From contig JBANDB010000007.1 of assembly GCA_037576215.1 (NCBI GenBank), positions 1,953,001 through 2,017,000 of the forward strand: a stretch of DNA of 64,000 nucleotides, given 5' to 3'. Below are positions 24,501 to 36,468 of this stretch, piece by piece. The translations under genes were made by a program, and so were the position numbers. This stretch comes from Armillaria gallica. Taxonomy: Eukaryota; Basidiomycota; Agaricomycetes; Agaricales; Physalacriaceae. Positions within the stretch are counted from its first letter, which is position 1. Every line of letters begins with the position of its first letter. The notes below the pieces were generated by a model. It was not told the origin of the DNA. It searched no databases and saw nothing but the letters and a program-made list of their open reading frames with translations.

Positions 24501-24862
24501 ATGCTCCAATGAATGTTAATGAGCTGGACCAGTATTTCGCCCTCCTTCAGGAGGACATTGAGTATTGTGATCCTGTAGCCTGGTGGTATGCCCACCAACA
24601 GACACATCCTCACCTGTACCGTCTCGCTCGTGATATAATGTCCATGCCAGGTATGTTCTATGGTAACTGAACAGGTGACCTAACACTTATCAACCTGGAT
24701 AGGCTCAGCGGTGGCTGTGGAGTGCATATTTTCAAGTAGCCGTGACACTATCTCAATGTGGCACACCAACTTCAAAGCAGACACCATCCAAACCTTGATG
24801 TTGATTAAGCACCAGTTGCATTTGGCTCGCACAGCAGTGGAGGAGATTTTAGGTGATGATTA
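21600..24862 (+). pseudogene. hAT transposase, with stops
   Basis: In order: a lysine/serine-rich N-terminal region (about 21600-22080), a BED-type zinc-finger-like block (about 22090-22240, PGDPGDVHYKCYHGKH), a core with DQPFEEVERLEFHALLTYMH (about 22625) and TWTSPNGLAFMAIVAHF (about 22880), VMAFVMDNTTN, LDVRTHWTSTHQML (about 23766), and the C-terminal hAT dimerisation region (WWYAHQQTHPHL at about 24580, AVECIFSSSRD at about 24712). Introns interrupt it. An in-frame TGA after IDFSA (about 23258) lies before DSRLRCMLHIVH, where an arginine codon is expected. Short frameshifted gaps and this stop mean no full-length product. Confidence 0.8.
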
Positions 24863-25082
24863 AGTCATGTTGTAGATACATCTATATCAATTACAAATTT
24901 CTTTGCTTTGATCTATACACAGCCATATACACGGCCATGACAACCATATTATTGACTGTCAACACCGTGAAGGCTGTGGACCAAGCATTGACGGTACAGA
25001 TACCGGAATGACTGTGTCTGTGGCAGGATGGTGGATCTACGGCTGTATCTGTAACAGTACAGTGCCTATCCCTAGCTATAAG

Positions 25083-25405
25083 TGGGATGCTGCAGCAATA
25101 AATACACAGCAACTCTGAACAATGGTGATGAAGAGAGTGATCCTATACTGAAATGGGCTTACACGAAGGCAATACTATCCTATACTGAACTGGGCAATGA
25201 AAACAATGGCAATGTAGAAGGTGAAAGCAATAAAACAATCTTATGTGGTGAAAGTGAAGTGATGTTACAGTATTAAAAGACAAAGCAAGTTATTGATGTG
25301 AGATTTCATGTATTGGCACAATAGATAGTGTAAACCAACAATATTTAAAAGGAAGCAAGCAGTAATGGATAACTTAAAGTAACTGTTGACAAGACTGGTG
25401 ATGAG
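25083..25405 (+). repeat. LTR-like element, copy 1, right half
   Basis: Resumes the LTR-like sequence after the hAT and matches about 33775-34079. The exact right end is unclear because the terminal CTCATCA of the other copy is not preserved. Confidence 0.65.
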
Positions 25406-27044
25406 CACTTGTGAAACTAAGTATGGCCTAGCATGAACACACACTAAACCTACACTCAATCCCACTAGACACACACATACACACACAATCTCCTTAAGTG
25501 TAGAAGGGAGTAAGGATTTTGATTCCACTTGTGTGCTGACAGTATCTCAATATATCTCAGGAAGCTTATTAGAACAATGCATGTAACAACATATAATTAT
25601 CAAGCCAATCTCAAATTCTCTTCTTCCTCAAAGCTTTTTACAAGAGAGCATGGTGAACTATACAACTCTCAAAGCAAAGGATATTTTAATAGATAAAACA
25701 CATAGACATGCAGATCCACAAAATGACCAAGTCCAGTCAGTGAGCTCACTAAGTATGACTTGCCACTAGATCCAATCTGTGCATGATGCTGCCTTTCTCT
25801 TAGTTGCTAAACCTGACTCCCAAACTCATCACGATAGAGGCCCTCAGCACTCTCAATTAAATTTCACAAATGCTTTCAAAAACCATCCTTGCAAGTCCTC
25901 ACACACAGTGCACTTGCCCTAACAATAGTGCCATGAGGTCCAACTGCACACACCTGTCACATTTTGTGCAATTGCTAAAACAGCTCAATCTGGCTGATTC
26001 CCTTGCAAACTACTTCTAGACCTACATAGAGGCTGGCACAATACAATCTCTCTCTCTTACACTGAACCAGAAAAGGAACAGAGCTCTCTCTCAGATGTAA
26101 CCAAGTAAACTTCTCAAGACTGGCACAGTGTTACTGTCTCTGAATCTCTCTCTTATCTCAAGTAAATTGAAGTTTTATCCAAAATGTTTCTCTTATTCTA
26201 TTTCTCTGTAAGCTCACTAAACTTGCATTGTAGCCAAGACTAGAAGTTACTGACTCTCATATGGTGCAACAAGTCCAGATCCAAACTAAAACTTTATTAT
26301 GGTATGTGGGAGGTAGGTAGCTTGCCTTAATACATGAATTTCTACTCTACTTATACTATAAAAGATTGATTGTAACAAACAGCTTTTTAATAATTTAATT
26401 TGTTGTCAGCTAATAATGTTTTATCTGAACTGGCATAGCACTCTAGGCAGCACACTGCTTGCTCCTCTTTTTAGTAGTCTCAAAGAGCTAAGTGACATTT
26501 ATGTTACTCACCCTAGCAGCAGAGTAGCCCATGGGCATACACTCAATAGCTGCTTAATCCTTGATCATCAATCACACTTTGTATTCAGCTTTTGGGTCTG
26601 CTCTGAAGGTGACAGTGTTATATTCTAGACTTGGTAACCAAGGAATGCTTCGGACTTTGAGACCACTCATTATTTCTATTGGCCAAAGCCTGTTTCTAGG
26701 CCATGCCTAGGGTTCTTTTGATTACCTTGTGTGTAATATCATTTCTTCAGATCTTCAGGGATCACACATGATAGATTACAGACATATAGTTATCTAAATT
26801 AGTCTTGGCCTGTGTACAAGTGCATCTCACTAAAGTTTAATTCTCTACTGCAAACAGGTAGTTTAGCAAGCAAGCTTGCCCTTTGGCCTTGTTGCTGTGT
26901 ATGCCCATAAGATACAGTGCAATAACAAAGTCCTTATATGTTAATTCCACTGCTTCTTTTTCCATTATAAAGCTTTCTGCCTTTGTGACTTTATTTCTTT
27001 GCATGCTGCTTGCATTGTTAGTCTGCTCACTATGCTTCTGCATT
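25406..27044. other. AT-rich region without supported genes
   Basis: Only short random-looking frames, plus CA-rich and CTCTC-rich low-complexity runs (for example near 25438-25490 and 26045-26160). Probably old repeat remnants. Confidence 0.5.
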
Positions 27045-27790
27045 CCTAACATGTAAGGTATGGAGTTTTGCAAAATTACATCTTTAGACACACTGCAGGC
27101 ATGACATATCCCCCTCACTAAACTGCTGACTGTTCTCAGTCACTTTGCGGGAGTGCAATACTTCTTTTCTTATCAATTTTCTAGAAGTTCCATGATGATA
27201 TGTTTCTGATACATCAATGTTATCAGAAGTTCTCATGCACACTTCTTTTCTTGTAGCATGGTTCTTTCTGGAAGTCCCATAACATTTATATATTAGTGAC
27301 TTAAAGAATTTTTTGCCACCTTTCTTTCTTTCCACTCACATTCTAGTGAGCTCTCTGTCACCCTTCATCTTTGTCTCCTATTTTTTTATCTCTCTTGCTC
27401 CAATGTGTGTTTCACATGTGTTCTTATCCTGAATGACTGCACCACCATCTCTATGCTTTCTCTTCAATGTCATCTCCACTCATGCTGCCCATCAAGACAC
27501 TGACTTTCATCCCTGATGATGATGAAATGCCTAAGTATGAATATTTTGTGCAGTTTGACTCCATGGCATACTACTGGCCATACCATACTGTCATGGACCT
27601 CCTCATGCCTTATTAGCATAAAAAGAATGAGTACTCTGGTGAAGAAGTCACTGACCTGCTGAAACAGATCTACAACCACTTAGTATGTACTTTTCTTCTT
27701 GTTTCTTCTCACAGCTAGCTAACCCACTGCCCCTTCACAGGCATTCAGCATTGCTGCCCTTGAGCACAAGAACCTCATTGACTCTTGCTG
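27045..27790 (+). repeat. Direct repeat, copy 1
   Basis: Nearly identical to 29800-30546. Toward its right end it encodes the protein block MPKYEYFVQFD, LLKQIYNHL, an intron-like GTATGT...CAG, then ALEHKNLIDSC. Similarity between copies stops at the codons for IDSC, where copy 1 passes into the tyrosine-recombinase remnant. Copy 1 has a stop in LLMPY*HKK; copy 2 has a Trp codon there. Confidence 0.8.
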
Positions 27791-27799
27791 TGACATCCA

Positions 27800-29405
27800 A
27801 GAAGTGAATGTTCCAGTCAATTCTGATAACCAAGGTGTTATTGGCGCCTTTGAGAAAGGCTGTAGTCACAGCATCTCAGTCAACCTCTCCATTCAGCGTA
27901 GCGCTGTCATCTTAGCTGCCAGAGGCATTGCCCTGTCACTTTTCTATATTGAATCTGCTAAAAACCCGGCAGACCCCATCTTGTATGAAGATCTGGGGTC
28001 TCCCATGGCAAGGCTTACCACCTTTTTCTAGCTCCCAGATGAGCTTACTCCCTTTATTTGTCATGTTTAGGTTTGATTCATTTTTTTCAGGTCATCCATT
28101 TGGAGTTCTGACCTCTTTCTAGATACAACTCAATGACTTCCCTGGCAGTACGTCCTGTCAAGGCCACTGGTAAAGAATTGGAAACATCTTTCATTCCCCC
28201 ATGCCTACCTACTGGTTGAACAAAAGCTAGAAAGCCCCGTGCAGGCTGCAAAATCAACTATAATGAATATCGACCATTTGTCCCTTCCAAAAAATATCTT
28301 TTTTGCTAGACATCACCTCATTCCATCTCCTTCAATAAAAATCTTTACAAATCACTTCCTCATGATGCTGCTGTTATCCAATCTCTCATTCGTACCACCC
28401 ATGAAGTCGCTACTCTCCATAACTATGGTGCTGGTCTTCTAAGATTTCACCAGTTTGCTGACAAATGTGGTATCCCAGAGTCATAGTGAATGCTGGCCTT
28501 ATACTTGCTTCTTTCCACCTTTGTAGCTGACGCTTCAGTCAATAAGACACCAGGGAAAACCATTGGTGCATGGATGTCAGGCCTTTGTGCATGGCACAAA
28601 ATCAATTCAGCCACATGGGCAGGTGGAGATGAATTTGTTGTCCACATCAAAATGGCCACTGCAAAGTGGGGTGCCCATCCTTCTCATCCTAAACGCCATC
28701 CCGTCACTTTGGAACATCTATTTGCCCTATGTAAAGGCCTTCAGATGACAAACTCCTTTGATGTCGCTGTCTGGGCAGTAGCACTGTGTGCCTTCTGGGG
28801 GTGCTGCCGACTTGGAGAGTTGACTATCCCCTCCTGTGACGCCTTTGACGAACATTTACATGTTGCAAAATCCACCCATATCACCTTCTGAAGGCATCTT
28901 GGTGGCGCCGAGTCAGCCCAATTCCATATTCCATGGGCAAAGATGGAATGGCATGAAGGCGCAGACCTGATATTTACAGCAAGGGAGGATCTCTGTCCTG
29001 TCCAAGCCCTCTGTGCACATCTTGAAGCAAGCAAAGACATTCCTGGCGATGCTCCGCTATTTGCTTTCAAGACAGCTGACCTGATCTGGGCTTCAATGGT
29101 CAAGGATTGGTTCCTCAAGCATTGTCGAGACATATGGGAGCCGCTTCACCTGGACTTTATCCATGGTCATAGCTTTAGGCCTGGAGGTGCAATGGAACTG
29201 TTGTTGGCTAGCATCCCACCTGAGACTGTCACAAAGTAGGGCTGCTGGAAATCATTGGTATTCCTAATTTACTGGTGCAAATTGGAGGACCTAATTCCCT
29301 CAATGATTGCCAAGTCATATGACCCATCTCGCATAGCTGACCTGAAAAAATTGTTCAAACAATTCTGTATTAATCATAAATTGCTATCAGACATTCAGAT
29401 AGATT
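27800..29405 (+). pseudogene. RNase H-like plus tyrosine recombinase remnant (DIRS-like or related)
   Basis: The left part (27804-28030) matches an RNase H-like block typical of these elements (SDNQGVIGAF, ESAKNPADPI). The right part is a tyrosine recombinase: an N-terminal core-binding segment (about 28360-28485, YGAGLLRFHQFADKCGIPE), then CCRLGELT (Arg I, about 28803), GHSFRPGGAMELL (His-x-x-Arg, about 29165) and FLIYW (nucleophile Tyr, about 29258). In-frame stops occur at about 28484-28489, 28888 and 29237. All catalytic positions remain readable although the gene is broken. I recognise the family from Agaricomycete genomes, where it is often annotated as a DNA breaking-rejoining enzyme. 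Termini were not found. Confidence 0.7.
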
Positions 29406-29799
29406 AATTGTATTTAGCTCGCATTTCCATACTTGCATGAATCAATTATTTCAAGCATTAGCTCTGGGTTGGGGGTTCCAGAACTAGCTGCATGTCATCC
29501 TGTCTTGTTGGGAGCTCATGCTCTGGGATGGATAGTTCCTGGTTTGACACAGCAGTTACTTCCGTTCACACCTATGCTGCTCACACTTCAGGTCTCCCAA
29601 TCACCTGAGCTCTCAACTTCTCCCACAAGTCTCATTGTCAGTACCTTCACACTCTCAACTTGTTGAAACTTCTGGATGCCGAGTTCTCTCCCCCCCAAAC
29701 CCAAGAAATCACAGATTTCTTGTTCATTCACTTGATAATATCTATCCCATATTTCATCCTCTCTAAATGTCCTACCTCTACAGCTTAACTTGGCTTCTG

Positions 29800-30546
29800 C
29801 ATTGCTAACATGTAAGGTATGGAGTTTTGCAAAATTACACCTTTAGACACACTGCAGACATGACATATTCCCCTCATTAAACTACTGACTGTCTTCAGTC
29901 ACTTTGCAGGAGTGCAATGCTTCTCTTCTTATCAATTTCCTAGAAGTTCTATGATGATATGTTCCTGATACATCAATGTTATCAGAAGTTCTCATGCACA
30001 CTTCTTTTCTCATAGCATGGTTCTTTCTGGAAGTCCTATAATATTTACATATTAGTGACTTAAAGAATTTTTTGCTATCTTTCTTTTTTTCCACCCACAT
30101 TCTAGTGAGCTCTCTGTCACCCTTCATTCCTGTCTCCTACTTTTTTATCTCCCTTGCTCCAACATGTGTTTCACATGTGTTCTTGTCCCAAATGACTGCA
30201 CCGCCATCTCTATGCTTTCTCTTCAATGTCATCTCCACTCATGTTGCCCATCAAGACACTGATTTTCATCCCTGATGATGATGAAATGCCTAAGTATAAA
30301 TATTTTGTGCAGTTTGACCTCATGACATACTACTGGCTATATCATGCTGTCATAGACCTCCTCATGCCTTATTGGCATAAAAAGGATAAGTACTCTGGTG
30401 AAGAAGTCACTAACCTGCTGAAACAAATCTATAACCACTTGGTATATACTTTTCTTCTTGTTTCTTCTCACAGCTAGCTAATCCACTGCCTCTTCACAGG
30501 CACCCAGCATTGCTGCCCTTGAGCACAAGAACTTCATTGACTCTTG
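29800..30546 (+). repeat. Direct repeat, copy 2
   Basis: Second copy of 27045-27790. Its coding block continues past the point where copy 1 breaks off, through about 30660 (CNWVTCIHDTLPCQLHIINW), and possibly to 30797, where the chromovirus LTR begins. So the copy-2 gene was itself interrupted by the retroelement. The protein family was not identified. Confidence 0.75.
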
Positions 30547-30797
30547 CATCAGCATGTCCATCTGCAATTGGGTGACATGTATTCATGACACTTTGCCCTG
30601 TCAGTTGCATATCATCAACTGGCATTGCACTATTGCCTGTATGGCACCTGAGGTGTACCCCTCTTATGTCAGCTCACTACTGTTTCTCTTTCTATCCTTT
30701 TTCTAACCCTTTCCTCCACATTGTTACAGGTACTGACCCATCTTTTTTCCAATGCACTATTCCCTGAGGAGGATAGCTTTAACATGGACAATCCTTC

Positions 30798-31179
30798 TGT
30801 TAGACCCAACCTCCAATCAAGAGTAAACAATGGCTGTCTCATGTTCAGGCAGTCACCGCTGAGTCTCGTGGCAAAAGGAGATAAGACTAATGTCTTAGTT
30901 TTAGGTGAGGATTATGCAAAGAGATTGATATGAATAAATGTTAGCTCAAAACTGGAGAATATACAGCAAGAGCTACACTACTTATATACGAAAAGTGGGA
31001 GTCTAATAATAAGTCTTTGGTGAGAGAAAGAAGTGAGAACATGCATAAAGTGAATGACAGTTGTGAAGTACTATTGAAGTTGCTCAGTAACCATGTGTAG
31101 ATTGATCCAGGCACCTATAGATAGGGTGGAATAGGATAAGCACTGAAGATAAGATAAGAAAAATAAATAAGTCATAACA
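30798..31179 (-). repeat. Chromovirus LTR
   Basis: 382 bp, minus-strand ends TGTTATGAC...GGGTCTAACA, an inverted TGTTA/TAACA pair. The purine tract GAGGGGGTAA directly precedes it in the element's orientation, so this is the 3' LTR. A matching second LTR is not in the window. Confidence 0.75.
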
Positions 31180-31184
31180 TTACC

Positions 31185-34100
31185 CCCTCATTAAGGCAGG
31201 CATCCCGACTGCTGTTATGGTCCACTTCAGTCGTTGTCGAAGTCTGGTTCATACATGCCCCTGGCTTCTCCCCTGTATCTGTTGTCGAAAGGGTTTTCAT
31301 GAGTGATCCAGAATTCCTCAATCATTGATTGAAGATGCATTAACTCCTGCTCTCAGTACCATTGAGGTTGACTTGACTTGGCAGTGACAAGGTATAACCA
31401 TCAGAAGTAATCCGTTGTGTCTGGATCTGGTTTGGCATCAATGATATGAATGGGGTTTATTATGATGGCATTAACATGTTTGGTGAGGAATTCTTTGATG
31501 AGCTCATCGGCGTCCATGTCCTCTTCTCATACCCAACTGTTTGACTCTGGTCCATATCCCTTCCATTTGACAAAATAGTCAGTCTTGGTCTGATGCAGCT
31601 GTCCCTTCCTTCCCCTGACATGGCAAAGTCTACTGTTGAGAACTTTTTTGACTTTGTAATGTTCTTCGCCATTGATGAGTTCTGGTGAGGGCAGAGGTGG
31701 TTGTTCCTGGTTGGGAAATGCAGGTGGTATGTATGGAGTGAGAAGGACTTCATTGAATGTTGGGTGAATATGCCAATTAGTTGGGAGTTTAAGGGTGTAC
31801 GCTGATGTGCCCTTTTTGTCGATGATTTTGAAGAGGCCTGTTCGCTTGTCTGACAGTTTCTTCTTTGGGTGAGGGAGATGGAGGTTGGTCATGTTGAGCC
31901 AGACCTTGTCTCCAACTTTATATTCAACAGCAGGTCGTTTCTTTTTGTTGTATTGGTCGGCAGCCTTTTTGAGAGAGTGTTTAGCAGCAGCATGTATTTC
32001 TTGCATTTTTGAGACAAATGTGTTGGAAGCAGGGGTCTGGAATGGGGCTTGGGTTCTTGTGCCTGGGAAAATGAGGGGATTAAAGCTGTAATTGACTTCA
32101 AATGGGCTTTTGCCAGTGGAAGAATGTGTTCAATTATTGTGGGTGAAAGCAGCTAATGAAAGCCATTCTACCCAATCATCCTGGAGATGGTTGACGAAGA
32201 TCCAAAGGTATTTTTTGACTTCTTGGTTGACTCGTTCGGTCTGCCCATCAGTTTGGAGATGATAAGCTGTTGATGCATTGCTTTTGATTTGTAGTAGGTT
32301 GTATAGATCCTTCATAAATTTGGAGACAAATATGGTGCCATGGTCTGAGATGATGACTTGTGGCATTCCATGCTTGGCATATACTTCGTCGCATAGAATC
32401 TTTATCCATCCTTCTGACAAGAGCTCTGTAGAACATGCGATGGGAATAATTTCTTTGGAGAATTGACCAACAATTATGAGAATCGCATCATAGCCATGGC
32501 ACATGGGTAACCCAGTGACCATGTCTACCGATATGTGGGTCCATGGTCATGATGGAATAGCATTAGGGTGAAGGGGTGCCGCCTTTGCCTGGGTACTAGA
32601 CTTGGTGCATTGACAAGTTTCACAGGCACATACGTAGGCTTCAATATCCTTCTTCATCTTTGGCCACCAGTACTCCCGTAGTATGAGCTCTTTGGTCTTT
32701 TTGATACCTGGGTGTCCTGCTGTGATGTGATCATGGGATTGTGTAATGATTTCTTCTCGTAATGCATGATCCCATGGGATGTAGATCCTTTCATCGTAGT
32801 ATAGCAGTCCTTCCCTCATTTCCATTCTGCGATCATGGTTGAGGGATTCCAGAACATTCTTGTCCCAGGAACGGTGATCATGCATAGCATGCTTGATCTT
32901 CCTCTGTGTCTCTTCTATTGTTGGCATGATCATGGCATGGAAGTGTTCTGGTTTGAGGACTATGACTTCGTCATTGTCATTCTTGCCTTGTTCATGATCT
33001 GCCCTTCGGCTGAGTAAGTCAGCCTTCTTGTTTGCCATGCCCACTTTGTAATGGAGGGTGAAGTGATATTCAGCTAACTCGGTGACCCAGCGTGCCTGTC
33101 GACAATTTAGTTTTTGGGGTTTGCGAAAGTATTGGAGGTTTTGGTGGTCGGTGATGAGCCTAGACTTCTGTGGCAACAGCAACACCCAAAACTCGGAGAG
33201 AGCTTAGGCAATTAATGTAGCAACACAGCAATCAAGGCAATGTGTGTGCGAGTAGTTCAGTGCACCTCCATGCAGTCAATTCCTCAATAATGCAAGATAC
33301 ACTGTGACTTTTCAGTCAGCAAAGTAGTACTCTTGGTCAAGGAGTACTAATAGATGTTGGCTGTAAGCCAGGAAGGATCTCGATAAACGAGAAGGGACGG
33401 AATCTAGTATGACTTGAATACCAAGAAACCGTGATAGAAACTGTGAAAATGGTCTAGAGACCATGAAAATGGATCTAGAAATCATGGCAATGAGCTAGAA
33501 ATCATAGCAATGTGCTATAAATCGTAGCAATGGTCGAGAAGACGTGGGAAGGGACTAGAAAACATGGGGAGGGACTATAAACTGTTGTGATGCTCTAGTA
33601 ATTGTGGGGGAGGACGAGAAATTGTGTGGAAGGACTGGAAGACATTGAAATAGCCTAGTAAATATGGCTTGGGGTGTACCTAATATTGTGAGTTGAAACA
33701 ATAACAATAAATGTACGGAGACTGCAAGAAACTGGTAGAAATTGTAGTAACTGAGGTGCTGAGTGGGGTGCTGCAGCAATAGATGCACAGCAACTCTGAA
33801 CAATGATAAAGACGAGGGTGATCCTATGAAGCTGAACTGGGCCTACATGGAGGCAATACTGAACTGGGTGATGAAAACAATGGCGATGTAAAAGGTGAAA
33901 GCAATGAAACAATCCTATGTGGTGAAAGTGAAGCAATGTTGTGGCATTAAAAGACAAAAGCAAGTTATTGACACAAGATTTTGTGTATTGGTGCAACCAA
34001 CAATGTTTAAAGAGTAAAGCAAGCAGTGGGGGGTAACTTGGAGTAACCATAGCTGACTGGTAATGCCGTAGCCTCATCAACTGGGTAAGAACTAGCTCTA

Positions 34101-35420
34101 AAAATGTGGTTTCTACCTAGTTTTTATACTACAAGTACGATTTTATAAATAGAATATTCTTCAGAGCCTTAGTAAGGCTGTAAGTCCTTGGCTTTTGTAA
34201 TAGCCATAGTAAACATATGGTATCTGTGGTTCTAAAGTAATGGCGAGTCCTCAACATTGCCATGTATGGATGCGAACTGTGTGGTTTTATTGCACGATGA
34301 GTGGATCATAAGGTGCTGTGTAGCTGCGGATTATTGAGCTGCAGTTGCTGTGCTGAGGTGTATGCATGGCAAGGGGGTACCAAAAATAATATAAATTACA
34401 GTGGGTCGAATAAAAAATTTCACCCATGGCCAGTGACCCTCCCTCCCTGTCACGTGACACTTCCCAGTGCTACAGGCCTGGCACGGCCCCAAAATTTGTC
34501 AGAGGTCTTTTTTATAGTTATTTACTATATCCTAAATAACAATTTGGCCAGAAGAATGACTATCTTTGTATTGCTTTTGAGCTCAAAAGTTCATGATGTA
34601 AGGATGATGACTCAGTGTGGCTGTGTACCCAAAATCTTCGAACTCTCCAGGGACTTGGAGTTAGAGCATGAAATTTTTTGCGGGGTCTATTGGATGCTCA
34701 AATATGTATCCTGACCCTCTTTAGAAACTTTTCCTACCTTGAGGCTCTCAGAATCGAGTCCACCTCCGGTTACTAAAGTGGTAACCGGGGTGACCCCATA
34801 TACCGGGCTGACATCCCGGCACCCCCTTGATGCATGGGGCAACAATAATTTGAAGTCTTGGCACTGTAACAGCTTTAGTAAACATGGTCTATAGTTGCCA
34901 TAGCTGTAATTATTGTAGCTGGGAGGGTACTCGTGTCAATCATGTCATTTCATTAAATGATTGATGAGCACATCAACCAGATGCTTCTGGGTGATGTAGC
35001 AACCCTGTTTTAGGATGATTGTCGATCAAAGGTGCCTTGCCATGATGGGATATGGTAATTGTGATGCGAGGCGAGCTGGGAAGGATAACAGAGTGCATGA
35101 GGAGTAGATGTCATGGTTTTAGGACTGTATCTGAATGTTTGTGGCTTATACTGCAAAAATCCATGGTATTATCAAGTGTTGGCAGTATTATCAAGTGTGT
35201 GAGGATTATAATGGCATCATTTCAAAGGTATTAGGTGATGAATGGATAAATCCGTGAATTCTGAGCGTACAGAGCCTGGAGGCTCATCATCAGTCCAAAT
35301 TTTGAAATATTGGGTGGCTCCCATTAAGTAATGTTGCCATTCACTGAGGGCAAGCATGATAGCAAGCAATTCTTTATCATAGATTTTGTAATTCCGTTGT
35401 GCTGCACCACATCTGTGTGT
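31185..35420 (-). pseudogene. Chromovirus pol remnant: RNase H, integrase, chromodomain
   Basis: The RNase H part has NYKIYDKELLAIMLALSEW (about 35340-35400) and, beyond the insertion, HQNLQYF and ADLLSRR. Integrase has the HHCC finger (AGHPGIKK, CACETCQCTK at about 32630), VIISDHGTIFVSKF and QTDGQTERVNQ. The chromodomain (about 31650-31500) shows YKVKKVLNSR and YFVKWKGYGPESNSWV, a module that directs chromovirus integration to marked chromatin. A TGA at 31527-31529 replaces an expected arginine before EEDMDADELI, and further stops break the C-terminus and the integrase. Not functional. Confidence 0.8.
33152..35287 (+). repeat. LTR-like element, copy 2 (2.1 kb), inserted in chromovirus RNase H
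   Basis: Starts TGATGAGCCTAGAC and ends GTACAGAGCCTGGAGGCTCATCA, giving 10-bp terminal inverted repeats (TGATGAGCCT). The flanks are TCGG and TCAG, a 4-bp target-site duplication with one change, and the interrupted RNase H codons (WTD / HQNLQYF) rejoin when it is removed. An internal CTCATCA at 34079 could mark the end of a shorter 928-bp version, like copy 1. No coding region was found inside. It may be a solo LTR or a TIR element. Confidence 0.7.
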
Positions 35421-35663
35421 GCACCAAATTTTGGTTTTCACCTTGACACAGCGACAAGGTGCTATTGCTACAACCACTTTCACTTGCTGCTCCTCCAGTC
35501 TCAGCATCTCTACTGCTCAAAGACGGGATTCCTGTGGAATCCGCTCGGGCAGCTGCACGTCTGCTGCACGTCCACCAAGCATTGCACTATCCACTTGGCC
35601 ATATGCTATCCACCACAAAACTGCCCCGTTTCACAGGTATTTGACTAGCCTAGGCTCCAGGAG
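35421..35663. other. Junction region between chromovirus and gypsy element 2
   Basis: No supported gene. It could contain the 5' end of the gypsy LTR that follows. Confidence 0.35.
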
Positions 35664-36282
35664 CTGACAGCTATCAACCTGAAGCATCCACGCCAGCAGA
35701 TGGCAGAAGGCTTACCCTTGAGAAGCGGACAAATGGGCTGATGGCGGATAGCCATATATGGCTATTCTCCAACCAAACCAGATGCGGAAGGTGTTGTAGA
35801 ATCTGCTCGATGGCTTTGAAGTAGTTCACTAGCAGATTTCAGCATGTCAGCTCGTGTCGGATATCGCCTTTAAGGGATATATTCAGGAATATCGGAGCAG
35901 GCAGGCATGGGAGCAGGGAGCTGGCTCGGATCCGCTACTATATAAGCGCATACAATGTATTTAGAAGTTAGTTAATCTCACTTGCTCATAGCACACTAAA
36001 GGAATAAATTTCTGCTACTCTCCTAAGCATACCTAGCTGCCTCTGAGCCTAGCATTGCGAAAGGATTGCCAGGAATTCCCCTTTTCTCTTGCTATCTTCA
36101 CACAACCGCTCTCTGTTCAGCATCCTAAGCAGATGCTTGGACTACTTCTTTCTATTGTATCCGCAGACGGAGCAGACTCTATCGGATCCCTTCAGAGCGG
36201 GTGGTAATCCTCCTTGCATATACAAAAGATCTTGCAGATGCAGACGCAACTTTCTCTTACCAGAGAGTTTGCTAGCCTTACA
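35664..36282 (+). repeat. 5' LTR of gypsy element 2 (left boundary uncertain)
   Basis: The right end AGCCTTACA is shared with the LTR at 45517-46131. A TATA-like TATATAAG at about 35939 sits some 340 bp before the LTR end, as expected for a U3 promoter. The left boundary is a guess from a TG dinucleotide. Confidence 0.5.
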
Positions 36283-36468
36283 AGTGGAGCCCACTGCGAG
36301 GGAGGTTAAACCACAATTGCTGGTAGAAGAAGTACCCTTCGTCCCACCACGTGATGTCTAGAAGCGGAAGCGCTACAGACTGTCGCTCGAGCCGCCACAG
36401 GCAATAGGATTTCAGACGAAGAAGATCTCTTTGATCTTGTTCCCGACAACGAATCACATCACTTCCAC

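Larger units (their letters stand above)
19581..25074 (+). mobile_element. hAT-superfamily DNA transposon, 5.5 kb, decayed
   Basis: The ends are TAGGGATGGTCACTG on the left and the reverse complement of TAGGGATAGGCACTG on the right, imperfect terminal inverted repeats. An 8-bp target-site duplication, GCTATAAG, sits at 19573-19580 and 25075-25082, the length expected for hAT. Both subterminal regions (about 19590-19760 and 24900-25065) are rich in short inverted motifs around GGCTGTG, CATGG and GTACAGT. It encodes a broken transposase on the plus strand and sits inside an LTR-like element that is contiguous when the hAT is removed (compare 33152-34079). Confidence 0.88.
30798..35420 (-). mobile_element. 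Ty3/gypsy chromovirus, 5'-truncated, minus strand
   Basis: Reading on the minus strand from high to low coordinates: a piece of RNase H (about 35410-35288), an inserted LTR-like element (35287-33152), the rest of RNase H, integrase, a C-terminal chromodomain, a purine-rich tract (about 31191-31180) and a 382-bp LTR (31179-30798). No reverse transcriptase, protease or gag is present: at about 35420 the sequence changes abruptly inside RNase H. Confidence 0.82.

Noticed and set aside
33152..34079. Complete 928-bp LTR ending at CTCATCA
   Set aside because: The 4 bp on either side do not match (TCGG, ACTG), whereas the end at 35287 gives a near-perfect target duplication and rejoins the interrupted gene.
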